From: Nemertoderma westbladi
Taxonomy: Eukaryota; Xenacoelomorpha; Nemertodermatida; Nemertodermatidae
NCBI GenBank assembly: GCA_032718475.1
Contig: JAUCBJ010005193.1
Location: 1-39,688 of the forward strand
Reading direction: 5' to 3'
DNA: 39,688 nucleotides
Positions 11,681 to 21,651 of the stretch are shown here, piece by piece (position 1 is the first letter of the stretch; every line of letters begins with the position of its first letter). Under the pieces are notes generated by a model. The model did not search any database. It was not told where the DNA came from and worked only from the letters and a program-made list of their open reading frames with translations. The position numbers and the translations under genes were made by a program.

Positions 11681-12379
11681 TATGTGAATGTTTGAATCTG
11701 TTAAATTTCCAAATGAATAGGAATATTAAGGAGCAAACCTGGGTTTAGTTAAGTTTATAAAGGATTGTTGGAGAAGTTAATTTTAGGGAGTGGCTGGGAA
11801 TTATTATAATAACCAAGAAGGGTGTGCCGAGCTTATACATAAAACAGAGATTCAACCCATTCCTTTATTGCTCAGTATTACTCTTTATTGTGAAACAAAG
11901 TATGATTAAGTATACCGTCTTCAGTACACCATTGCTTTGGAATGCACATCATGTTTTTGGGCACTGAGGCGAAACAGGGATTTCTTGATGCCAGTAATGT
12001 TCTCGAATTATTGTAAGCTGGACAAGTCATCTACTTGACTGGAATCTTTCCCGTTTCATTTTCAGAAGAAGCCCCTGCTACAGTATAATTTCATCTACAA
12101 CAAAGCAAACGTATATCAATAATTAATCTAAATAAACGAAAATAGTATCTTAATTCATCTATGTCAAGTCAATCATTTATGGGATTTCTTAACATAACTC
12201 ATTATAAGTGTGAAATCCATCCTCACACTTATACAGTACATAACAACTCTTTGATCTGAATCTCTATTGCTGCAAAGAAATACAATATAAGGGGCGGACT
12301 GGCTTTCAAATTTTTTTCCCATTTTTTTTCTATTTCATCTAGATCAGCTTCGTAGTAACGTAACAAAGTTAAGGATAGT
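11681..12379. other. non-coding stretch
   Basis: No gene, repeat array or promoter could be recognised here. It separates the satellite and tRNA-like region from the left arm of the inverted-repeat element. Confidence 0.4.
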
Positions 12380-13260
12380 TCTTTTTACAGAACACAAGCG
12401 AACACATAACAACACACCCGAACACACTCCAAAAACTGCCGAACACAATCGAACACAGTCGAAAATATGAAAAAAATTGAGCTTATTCTCATATGATCAG
12501 ACATTTCTTGAGGACTGTTGAAGTTAACTGTCAGAATTTTGGTCTTATTGGGGTTAACTAAAAGACCAACACTTGAATCAGCCTGTTCTAATAAGCTGGG
12601 GAGCCGTCTCCCTCTAGTGATTCTTAGAGTACTGCTCCAGGGATCGTACGGTAGTAAATTTTTGCGGTAGCGGTAACGGTATGGCGTTGCGGTAGCGGCA
12701 TTTACCGCGGCAGCTAAAAATTTCGCTGGATTAATGAAGTTTAGGTACTCACTTTTTGAGGACATTTTTTTTAAATTGTGGCGTTTATTTTTGGTAAATT
12801 GTTTTCTTGAATTAATAAATTTTAATTTTCTTTTGTTTTTGTTGACAGAAAATACGCTAGAATGCGAATCAATTTTTCATATATAATATGTAACTGCTGT
12901 AATGATGGATGAACGTTATTTTGCATATGCTGATTTTTGAAGGTATAAAAAAGGAAACAATGTGATATTAATGTGATTTTAAGAAAATGCGATATGATAC
13001 GAAAATGTTTTGTAATTTTTTCGTATCATATTATATCATTAATTATTTTCATATCATATCGAACACATAACAACACACCCGAACACACTCCAAAAACTGC
13101 CGAACACAATCGAACACAGTCGAAAATAGAAAGAGCACAAGAAAATAACACCGGGTACCAACTTTTAGATAAAATTAGCCACGCGTTGCTTTTCTATTAA
13201 GAAAATCACCGAAATTATTGAATAAAATTGTCGCAAAATTAAATATTAATTTCTTATCAG
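12380..13260. mobile_element. Left arm of a non-autonomous inverted-repeat DNA element, interrupted
   Basis: The arm begins TCTTTTTACAGAACACAAGCG, carries several CGAACACA-type short repeats, and ends in TTCTTATCAG at 13260. It is the reverse complement of 29339-29557 with few changes. It is interrupted: a 69-bp segment (12399-12467) is repeated exactly or nearly so at 13060-13128, and the 592 bp between are foreign. Joined across the duplication, the arm is about 220 bp, equal to the right arm. The superfamily is unknown because no transposase is present and no clear target duplication is seen. Confidence 0.8.
12485..12640 (-). pseudogene. LINE reverse transcriptase fragment inside the left arm
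   Basis: Minus-strand residues LPSLLEQADSSVGLLVNPNK followed by TKILTVNF fit the RT region after the active-site box in non-LTR retrotransposons (typical pattern L...A...GL..N..KTK). The piece is too short to assign to a clade. It lies in the 592-bp insert between the two 69-bp copies. Confidence 0.55.
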
Positions 13261-13664
13261 GTTGGCCTATCATTTGTTGTGTACTGCTGTACTGTATAAC
13301 AAACTATGTAGGGAAGCCTACCGGGTACCGTACCTGTCGCTGTCACATTTATAGTAATAGCGGGTTAGCTAATACGCCTGTTTGCCTGTGGACTGGAATA
13401 GCTTGGGCTGAGCTGGGACTGATTGCTGAGGATATGAATTAGGAAGTTAGGCCCGTTACAGTACGTACTGTACATGACGTACGGCACAACACGTCGGTAC
13501 AACATAGGTACCGGTACCTACCTGCCTACTGCTGCACTGGAATATAAAGAGCTGGGTCACGCTTAGGTACCTGGCAGGTACCGGTAGGGATCTCTGCCCC
13601 GGTGGTAACCACACTTAACTTAGGTCTACTACTATGTTAGAATATTAGTTGTAGGCTTAGGGTA
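13261..13664. other. Interior of the inverted-repeat DNA element
   Basis: 404 bp between the inner end of the left arm and the target duplication of the retrotransposon. No coding potential is recognised. Together with the two arms it suggests an original element of about 850 bp, i.e. a MITE-sized non-autonomous transposon. It contains many ACCGGTA/GGTACC words. Confidence 0.5.
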
Positions 13665-13669
13665 GGCCT
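13665..13669. repeat. Target site duplication, left copy (GGCCT)
   Basis: GGCCT directly precedes the TG of the left LTR and is repeated exactly at 29331-29335 directly after the CA of the right LTR. Five bp is the usual duplication length for BEL/Pao integrases. Confidence 0.9.
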
Positions 13670-14831
13670 TGTTCGCGCTTTTAGACCTTTGGCAGTTTAA
13701 CCTGCCAAATTTAGGTGTCTTCTAGGTTATAAATCGACTTTAGCCTATGACAAGTATTTGATACACTACATTAGCCGAAGCCAGCCTATGCGCGACCATT
13801 CACCCGCTGGATTTACCCGGGAGACTGGATTCGGAAGCTCTAACCTTATTGCTGTGTAGGCCTACTGTATTATTCGATTGATCGTTAATATATAATCTCT
13901 GACAAATATTATTCACTTTCGGGAAATATCAACAGTTCCTTTTTGACGCGGCGCTCTAAGTATGTAAACAGAGTTATGACTTACACTAAACACAACAGGA
14001 TGGCTATTGATTCACGTATAAAGCGCATTCTTTAGGAGATGCTTTGTTATCTATCAAACTCATGCACACTACCGCACAATGCTGCACACCGATCTGCCGA
14101 CCTTCACTAATTTTAGTCACATATAAAGAGAACAGCAACCGACACATGTAGGGCCTATGAAATAGCATTAAATTCACTCCAAAACCAATATAATGTAAGT
14201 CGCAATTGCTATATGTAACCGGTCTCTCACCTTCAGTATATCAAGAAGATTGGGGTTTTACGATTATTTATTGATATTCTCCAAATATAACAATATTCCA
14301 TCAACTGATACAATTAATAACCGACAGTAAATAGCAGTAAAATAATGCGGTGCAAGGTATGTATATGTACTGAGTTGGTTTGATATGGTTTGATAACAGT
14401 TATACGTTTCTATGATCAAAGCCGTTCTAATGTTTGGCTAAAGTCTGAAACACAGAATAATTCCACAGCCGGTGTTCTAGGCTTAGGAAAAATACACACT
14501 GACTGAATTGCGTGAGTTTCTATATGCACTGTCCAACGCAAAGAAAATTGCTCTGATTGGTCGAGTGAGCCGAACAAAGAAAGCCAAAAGCTCCACGTGG
14601 ACATATCAGCTGATAGATGTCGTCATCTGAACTATACTGTATCAAGAGTATTTTGGCGTATTGCGGCATAAAATCGCTAGTTATGTCCGCTAAAGTACAC
14701 ATACAGAAAAATGGCTTTTTATGTCCACTAAAACACCTACACAGTAAGAAAACGGCTTTTTATGTCCACTAAAACACCTACAGAGTACTTTGCGGGAAAA
14801 ATGACTAGCTAGATCCACAAAAGCCTTTACA
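13670..14831 (-). repeat. 3' LTR of the BEL/Pao element
   Basis: 1162 bp, starting TGTTCGCGC and ending TTTACA on the plus strand. It is the same length as the other LTR and differs from it at about 8 positions by eye (about 0.7%). The U3-side end (plus 14681-14800) holds three tandem copies of about 40 bp with the core TTATGTCC(A/G)CTAAA, plausible enhancer repeats. A minus-strand AATAAA is present at 14272-14267. Confidence 0.95.
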
Positions 14832-14841
14832 CCGCTCCCAG
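14832..14841 (-). other. Candidate polypurine tract
   Basis: Directly upstream of the 3' LTR, the sense strand reads CTGGGAGCGG, a short purine-rich run with two pyrimidines. Its position is exactly where the plus-strand primer should lie. It is a weak tract by length. Confidence 0.5.
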
Positions 14842-14909
14842 AAAATGGGATTTAATTCTATAAAATATAAAAAATCACAGTTTCTAAAATATAAAAATAC
14901 TCTAAACAG

Positions 14910-16461
14910 TTAGTCTTTCTTGCGCAGATGGCGTTTACGCAGTTTTTTGAGGCTAGCAAGAGTCCCTTTCTCTTTGGGGCGAGCCACTTTACTAGGAGGG
15001 CTATAACTCCTGGGTGAAGGGTGCAATACAATTGCATCGGAAGGTTTAGGATTACGGTCGGTGTATCCGCCGGTCGAGGTACCTGGTTGATCGATATCAA
15101 CCTCAGTGGAGCGAGGTCGAACAACCTTGAGAGCGCGTTTTAAGACAGAAGCTCTTACTGGTCCCTGATGGGTCGTTTGCACGAGAGCGGTAGATGGACC
15201 CTGTGTAGTGAGAAACTTCCTTCGGTTTGATGATTCTTTTCATCTCGCGTTCTCGGGCTCTATCGGAATCGATATGCTTCTCCTCGAGCTGATTTTCCTC
15301 CGCTTGTCATTGAAAGCATTTGTCCAAAACTCTTGCAGAAAGTAGAGTCGTCCAAGTTCGATATCTACTTAGAGATTCCGGATTTCCTGATCGAACTGAG
15401 ATAAAGCTAATTCGTTTACCGCTTGGACTTGCTGCTGCAATTTACATTTCTCTAAACAATTATAGGTTCCTTTTCCGATCTTTTGACGAATAGTGTCCAA
15501 CGCGTTTCGTGCAACTCTCTCCTCCGCCTCGGTGACAGGTTGTATCGGGTTAAACTGGGACGATGATACGGTTGAATGGCGATATTAGATGTCCGCGTCC
15601 CAATCCGGCTAGGTAAGATGGGCGAATATTTAGGGAGCACACAACCAGAGTGCCACCGACTAATTGTTCGGTTAACACTAGATTTTTGAACAGTGAGTAC
15701 AGTTCGGGAGGATCCGTGATACTATTAGGATCAAGAGTCTGAGGTCTAACTAGGGAATGAGGAGGTCTGACCGAGTATTCCGGAACTCTGATCATAGGTT
15801 TATTTAAGGATCGTTTGAATCGAACGAGCGTAGGTGATACATCGAACAAGTTTCACTCGAAACTCCCGTAAATATAGCGAGTAAAACCGTGTTTAAAGCA
15901 ACGTCTCCGCGGATGTTTATGTCTTTCGTTTGTTGGTTGGGTCTTGGGCATTCATCGCAATAATACCAAAGACGCACGTCTTGTAGGGGAAATGCGGGTG
16001 ATATTTATTCGGTTTTACAATGTTTCTCTCAAGAATTCCAAATATACGTTGGAGTTACCGCGTTTATCCGGTTCTTTAACGTCTTCTCTTTTGAGTCGAT
16101 TTCGAATAGAAATTTTGCATTCGATTTTCAGTTTATCGTTCCGACTCCGCTGGGTGGGATATTTAAATAGTACCATTTCCCTTTCGGTGTCGACATAGTC
16201 CGTATCGTGTAAATCGATAGGATGGCCAATAGTTAAGAAGTCCATATACGTACCATTACGATGCGTATAGCGAGCGGTGAATTTTCTATAGTCCAATTCA
16301 CGCGTAAGTTGCTCCTGGGACATCGGCGGTTCGATATAACGACCATCGTCCTCCGTAGTAGTTGGACTAACGTCGCCGCGTATCAAGCTATCAACAAACG
16401 CTCGTAAAGGTAGAGTATATCGCTCCCTAATACCAAGATCATCTTCTATCAACTCAGTCAT
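14910..16461 (-). pseudogene. Decayed accessory ORF 3' of pol in the BEL/Pao element
   Basis: A true ATG at 16461 opens a 148-codon frame (to 16015) rich in charged residues (MTELIEDDLGIRERYTL...). Coding-like sequence then continues in shifting minus-strand frames: an open stretch at 15849-15550, a charged helix-like stretch near 15540-15360 (TEAEERVARNALDTIRQ), and a basic C-terminal part at 15182-14910 ending LRKRHLRKKD. Several frame changes and stops separate the pieces, so the gene is dead in this copy. The full product would have been roughly 500 residues. No membrane helix or signal peptide is visible, which argues against an envelope protein. I recognise no family. Its place, between pol and the 3' LTR and 1.7 kb beyond the pol stop, is where some LTR elements carry an extra gene. 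Confidence 0.6.
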
Positions 16462-18163
16462 AGCTGCTATATGAGTTTATCAATATTATAATGAGTTTAT
16501 AATCAGGCTAGCGGGCGTCGCTGCCTACCCCTCTTGGCCCCCGGACAGTGCAAGATCCTCAGCGCCGATGTACCGTCGTCGCTGTGTTTTTCGCCAACGT
16601 AGTAGCTACACAACGACAACGATAACCGGCACAAGTCACTCCACTGTCCGTCCCAAAGGCTTAGATTTACTTCAGGTTCTTACGGCAGAGTTAGGGCTAC
16701 TTTCACAATTGCGACTCGCTACTGTAAACACACTTTAGTAGTAACATTCACCTATAAACGCACAAATTCCACACAACTGTCACAAATTGTACACATTCGG
16801 GCCATTTGTCCGTTAGTCAGTGCCTTCCAGAATGCCACGTTATTATTATGTATCCTTGGATACTAGCAGTGTACTATTTATTCCCTATGCTATTCAATGG
16901 GGCAAGCTTTCTATTATTCTTTTAACTCACTTCTAATTCTAGCGTGGTTGTTGCTATGGTGACATTATGGAAAGCTAGCGGTAGAATTAGGGTAATTCTC
17001 ATGCATACAGATCTGGGATGCTATTTAATAGTAATTCTTTAATTGTCAATATCCCCTTTATACATGATTTTATGAATTTTATCGGCTATTGACTATATAT
17101 TGGAGATTCTCGCACACTAATACACTTAATAGGGTGAGTCTCCGCTCCCATGATCTATTAATTAATGGAATTTTGGGAATGTTATAAATTGTATAAAAAT
17201 GACAATTTATCAAATTCATTAAAATATGAATTTAAATTTATTCCCGTAAATTTTATTATTTAATATTAAATAGACACAATTTTATTCCAGAGCATGTCTG
17301 GGGACTAGGATCTTGAATTCTAGGAAATTTGTCCTTTTAAGAGTATCGGTAAGTGCTACGATATCTTAATAGACTAGAATTTTAAAGGATCTAAAATTTT
17401 ACAGATTTTAATTTATAGAATTTCTAGAGTTAACTTGTAAGTATTTACTCTATTGTATTTGTTTGACAGATTTTATAAATATTAATAGTTAATATTTAAG
17501 ATGGGCACCGGTTTATTCCAGAACTTGTCTGGGGACGTTAACCACTGATTCTAGAATTTTGTCTTTCAAGTATATCGGTGGGTGCCTCGATATCTTAATC
17601 GACTAGAATTACAGATGGTCAAAGGGTTTAACAGATTTATTTGCGTTGTACGCTACTGTTAGAGGGACATCACGCTACTATATGTATTATTTAATATATG
17701 GTATGAGAGCAATATCGCAAGAAGCAATGTCAGTGAGAAGAGGCAAGTCGTTTCCAAGGTCTACCCAGAGCTTGGTTTAGCCGAGACACGGGGATCTGAA
17801 TTTTGCATTCCTAATACTCTACTTACCAATAATACTTGAATATAGTAGGAGCTTTATTGTACTTTAATAAGTACGGATATTTCATCTTACTGTAGTTACG
17901 TATTTATAATATAATACGGACAGTAAGGAAAGAGAAAAAGAAATTATTTCTCGCCGTCGCACTAAATATATAATATAGGAGTAATTAAGTAATAAACGCG
18001 AATATATATGGCACTAATCTACTAAATAATCGCTAAAATAACATTCTACTAAATAAAATTAAAGAAAACGATTATAATAAAATTATATAATAATACATAC
18101 CTAAATATAAAATAATAAAGACAGATATAAAATAATATTGTCACACACCCACTCCAGACGCTG
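16462..18163 (-). other. Non-coding region between pol and the 3' accessory ORF
   Basis: 1.7 kb inside the retrotransposon with no open frame of note. It contains a diverged tandem duplication of about 235 bp (about 17227-17460 and 17460-17690). Each copy has TTTATTCCAGA, then TGTCTGGGGAC, then ATATCTTAAT(A/C)GACTAGAATT. Nothing else was recognised. Confidence 0.6.
17227..17690. repeat. Diverged tandem duplication (about 235 bp) in the element's 3' region
   Basis: Shared landmarks in both copies are TTTATTCCAGA (near 17281 and 17512), TGTCTGGGGAC, CTAGAATTTTG/CTAGGAAATTTG, and CGATATCTTAATNGACTAG. The copies have diverged visibly, far more than the two LTRs, so the duplication predates this insertion. 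Confidence 0.7.
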
Positions 18164-21100
18164 TCACTTTGGGGAGTCCCTAGATGTTTGTTGGATTAGG
18201 GAGGTGGTCGTGGGAAGAGTATCTTGCCTTCCATAGTTTCCGGAGAGTTCTCTGTCTCTTTCCAGTAAACATAAACGACCAACTGGGCGATTGAGTTGCT
18301 GTGTCTCGAAGACAATTCCCGGTTTCTTAAAGTTACGTCGCATGACGACGAGTTCTACCGATCGCACCAAACCATCATCCGAGATATGAGTCTCGATGAT
18401 ACGACCTGTCTGCCACCGCTTACGTGGAAGATCTGAATCCACAATAAGGACCATGTCTCCAGAGCTGACGTTTTCTTGCTGCGCAAACCACTTAGTTCGA
18501 AGTTGTAGCGTGGGCAGATAATGTTTTTCGAAATGGTCAGCGAAACGACGGGATAACAACTGCATAAGTTGCCAAGTTTGCCGGCAGTATTCGTCTCCGT
18601 CCGTGATTTCCGATCGTGGGAGCATGGCTACAGGTTTCTTCAGTAGGAAGTGCGCGGGTGTTAGCGCTTCCAGGGCATCGGGACTCGATGAGACTGGCAT
18701 AAGCGGTCTCTCATTGAGATAGGCGGCGATTTCCTCCATTAACGTCCGCAAAAGTTCGTCGGTGAGATACGCGCGGCACGGCACTATAAAGTGAAATGCG
18801 GTCTTCACGCTTCTGATTAATCTCTCCCAACTTCCTCCCCACCAAGGGGCGTCGGCGGCGTTGAAGGTCCAGCTAGACGCTGTTACCCTTAGCTGATCGT
18901 CCACCTGTCTTTGGTTCCAATCCTTGACGTAAGCCTTGATTTCATTGTTGGCACCAATGAAGTTCGTTCCCTTATCAGATCTCATCATGTTACTAGTTCC
19001 AAAGCGAGCGATCTGTCGGCGTAAGCTCAATAGGAAGCTGTTAGTAGATAAATCGTTCACCATATCGAGATGGATAGCTCTACAAGTCATACAAACAAAG
19101 ATGACACACCATCTCTTGACTATAGTCCTAGCACGATAAACTTCAATAGGGCCAAATAAATCCACACCGGTATTAGTAAAGGGTGGTTCATAGAAGCTTA
19201 CTCGTTCCCTAGGTAATTCTGCCTCTCGCTGTGTTAAAGGCCTACTGAATGCTTTCCTACAGGGTATGCAGTTCCTAAGAACTTGGTTCAGAGCTCTACG
19301 GGGTTTATAAAAATAATAGCGAGTTCGAATTTCGCTAAGAACTCGTTCTCTACCAGCATGATAAAGCTTACTGTGAACATCTACAATCATCTTGATTTGT
19401 ATTTCAAGATTTCTAATGAGTATGGGAAACTTAGTGTCAAAGGATAATGGAGCATTAGTTAGTCTTCCTCCAACACGTATTAACCCATCTATCATTGTAC
19501 TAGAGAAACGATCCCTTAAGCGCATCTGTGGATTTCTCAACAACAGGAAATACTTATCGGAATCCTCATAGCATTGCAGGAGTCTCAGTATCTGCTTATT
19601 GGTTTCTTCATGCTCCTGGTAACTGATCTTCTCCTTCAGAAACCTGTCGGATATCTTGTATTTGGGAAGATCTTTAACAACATGGACCTGCGCAGATGTC
19701 AGTGGAGCGGTATCACTAGTGGTCTTCGTCCTGGAGTAGTGATGATGAAAACATCGCTTTAAATATGTAACGGCCTTACAGAGCCGATTCCAGGAACTAT
19801 AATGATGTATCGCTCTCTGCAGGAGAGGTGAGAGTCCTTGCGAGACATCTGGTATTCCAGATTTCCAATCCCTCTCTCTGATTTCCACAACAGACTTATT
19901 TGTGGCTGTGGGTTTCGGATCCAAAGCGTCATCTCCAGAAGTGTGTAGTACAGACATATCTATCACAGGTTTAAATAACTTCGATTTACTCGCCCGGGTT
20001 TTAGGTTTGACTTTCTCCGCTCCCTTGGCCTGTCTAATCTCCGCCGTAGTAAGATGAGGAGGCCATTCATCCTCTTTTTTGCTTAGGAAGTCGGGTCCAC
20101 CTAACCAGTCTGGAGTATTTATCAGTTCTTGTGGAGTTGCTCCCCTGGAGGCCATGTCGGCTGGATTAATTGTTCCGGGGCAATGTCTCCATTGATCTAT
20201 CTTCGTGCGACTAAGTGTAATGGCTACTCTGTTGGTAACGAAGACGCTGAACTGACAGACTTCATTGGTTATATACTCCAACACGAGCAACGCATCTGTC
20301 CAATAGACAGTTTTCTCCAGTGGATAGTCTATCTGTTGCGTTACATTCCAGCCGATGGCTGTAGCGTATAGAGCAGCCTTTAACTCCGCTCGAGGAACTT
20401 TCAACTTGTTGTTTATCAATGCCTTAGAGGTAACCAAGGCGACTTTGATTCCATCCGGAGTTTCAACTCTCAGGTAGGCTACTATACCTATTCCCATATC
20501 GCTGGCGTCTCCAAACACATGGAGTTGATAGGAATACGTAGGGAGAACATGACAAAAATATGAACGGGAAATTATAAAGTTCTCGATGGCTGGTAGAGAA
20601 TCTTCCCATTTCATCCACTTCTTTAATAGTTCTCCCTTAAGTGGATCATCCCATGAGTGGTTTTCAAGCCACATTTGTTGTACTAAACTCCGAGCAATCA
20701 ATATAACTGGGCTAATAAATCCCAATGGATCGAAATAAGTGCTCAGGATACTTAGACAAATCCATTTAGTCCGAACTGGATTATCTCGCTGTTTTAGCTG
20801 GAAAAACAGGATATCTCTCTCTGTGTCCCATTTCAAACCAAGTGTCTTGGTTTCTGGAAGATCGTCCTTGATTAGGTCTAGATCTTTAACTCCTCGATCT
20901 TCTACCGGGATCGATTCCAGAAACTCATGGGAGTTGCTGGTGAATTTAGTTAATCGAAATCCACCTCTTTTCAAGCACTCTACCGTTCCTTTGGCGACAT
21001 CAATGGCTTCTTCAACCGATGGGAGGGACTTTAAATTGTCGTCCATGTATATATCCCGTTTGATGTTGTCGATAACCTCTTTAGAGAAGGCGTCCCGGTT

Positions 21101-21307
21101 GTCATCAGCAGTGGGGCGCACCACTGAGCAGGCGTTTGAAGGGCTTGAGATGATCCCAAAAGCCTGGATGGTCATCCAATACTCCACTGGTTTCTGGTTG
21201 AGGTCTCCTTCAGGCCACCACAGAAATCGTAGGCTGTCTCGATCCCTATCCAGCGCCTTGACTTGTAAGAACATGCCTTCTATATCGGAGGCGAAAGCGA
21301 TTGAATA
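18164..21307 (-). CDS. BEL/Pao pol, C-terminal part: reverse transcriptase, RNase H, integrase
   Basis: Open frame of over 1,040 codons; the first ATG is at 21274, but the frame opens at 21307 and encodes RT motif A (SDIEGMFLQV) before it. Numbered from that ATG: RT active site YMDD 76-79; Pao RNase H with D256, E297, D327 and D373 (HVFGDAS, PRAEL, YWTD, NPADMASRG); H2C2 zinc site H634, H639, C669, C672; integrase catalytic triad D705 (GVDLFGP), D767 (RSDKGTNF) and E817 (GGSWERL); DUF5641 near 930-1000. It would copy element RNA into DNA and insert it. SDKG replaces the more usual SDNG next to the second integrase Asp. The frame is intact to its stop. However, it is separated from the protease frame by a frame change near 21303 and two upstream stops, so it cannot be expressed as one polyprotein in this copy. 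Confidence 0.93.
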   Translation of the reverse strand, partial: YSIAFASDIEGMFLQVKALDRDRDSLRFLWWPEGDLNQKPVEYWMTIQAFGIISSPSNACSVVRPTADDNRDAFSKEVIDNIKRDIYMDDNLKSLPSVEEAIDVAKGTVECLKRGGFRLTKFTSNSHEFLESIPVEDRGVKDLDLIKDDLPETKTLGLKWDTERDILFFQLKQRDNPVRTKWICLSILSTYFDPLGFISPVILIARSLVQQMWLENHSWDDPLKGELLKKWMKWEDSLPAIENFIISRSYFCHVLPTYSYQLHVFGDASDMGIGIVAYLRVETPDGIKVALVTSKALINNKLKVPRAELKAALYATAIGWNVTQQIDYPLEKTVYWTDALLVLEYITNEVCQFSVFVTNRVAITLSRTKIDQWRHCPGTINPADMASRGATPQELINTPDWLGGPDFLSKKEDEWPPHLTTAEIRQAKGAEKVKPKTRASKSKLFKPVIDMSVLHTSGDDALDPKPTATNKSVVEIRERDWKSGIPDVSQGLSPLLQRAIHHYSSWNRLCKAVTYLKRCFHHHYSRTKTTSDTAPLTSAQVHVVKDLPKYKISDRFLKEKISYQEHEETNKQILRLLQCYEDSDKYFLLLRNPQMRLRDRFSSTMIDGLIRVGGRLTNAPLSFDTKFPILIRNLEIQIKMIVDVHSKLYHAGRERVLSEIRTRYYFYKPRRALNQVLRNCIPCRKAFSRPLTQREAELPRERVSFYEPPFTNTGVDLFGPIEVYRARTIVKRWCVIFVCMTCRAIHLDMVNDLSTNSFLLSLRRQIARFGTSNMMRSDKGTNFIGANNEIKAYVKDWNQRQVDDQLRVTASSWTFNAADAPWWGGSWERLIRSVKTAFHFIVPCRAYLTDELLRTLMEEIAAYLNERPLMPVSSSPDALEALTPAHFLLKKPVAMLPRSEITDGDEYCRQTWQLMQLLSRRFADHFEKHYLPTLQLRTKWFAQQENVSSGDMVLIVDSDLPRKRWQTGRIIETHISDDGLVRSVELVVMRRNFKKPGIVFETQQLNRPVGRLCLLERDRELSGNYGRQDTLPTTTSLIQQTSRDSPK

Positions 21308-21651
21308 TTAATCATATTGAATCTTAAGAGTATTCCCAACAAGGATTGGAGTAAGTTGGGTCCTGGTAACAACTCGGAATTAAGGGATTGGCCCATGTAG
21401 AGGGCGGAGCCGTCAAATACTACCCGAACTTCATTGGGTTTACCGGGTTAGGGAACGTAATGATGTGTTAGATAGTACGTTCTCTCAGTTATGGGTGTTT
21501 CTTCCGGTACTCGCTCCGCATATCCCTTGTTAATAAATTTCTTCAACTGAGTCTTGTACATTTCCTTAGCTGAAGCATTTGCCGTAAGGCGTCGATGTAG
21601 TTGCGCAATTCTTTTCTCCGCCAAGGGTCGGTTGTTTATAAATTTAGGTTC
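21308..21651 (-). pseudogene. Broken N-terminal part of the reverse transcriptase
   Basis: This continues the protease frame, with conserved RT words (NNRPLA, KGYAERVP, EVRVVFDGSA, LLPGPNLLQSLLGILLRF) in the right order for BEL/Pao. An in-frame TGA (21654-21652) precedes it and a TAA interrupts it just before PGKPNEVRVV (near 21445). A length change of 2 nt (or -1) near 21303 then throws translation out of the frame that continues as RT motif A. The TGA could come from CGA by CpG transition; the TAA needs another change. Confidence 0.85.

Noticed and set aside
14416-14702. Small minus-strand frames duplicated at 28915-29201
   Set aside because: They lie in the two LTRs; the duplication is the LTR itself, and no protein-like features are seen.
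14910-16461. Envelope gene of a retrovirus-like element
   Set aside because: No signal peptide, membrane helix or Cys pattern could be found in any of the three frames.
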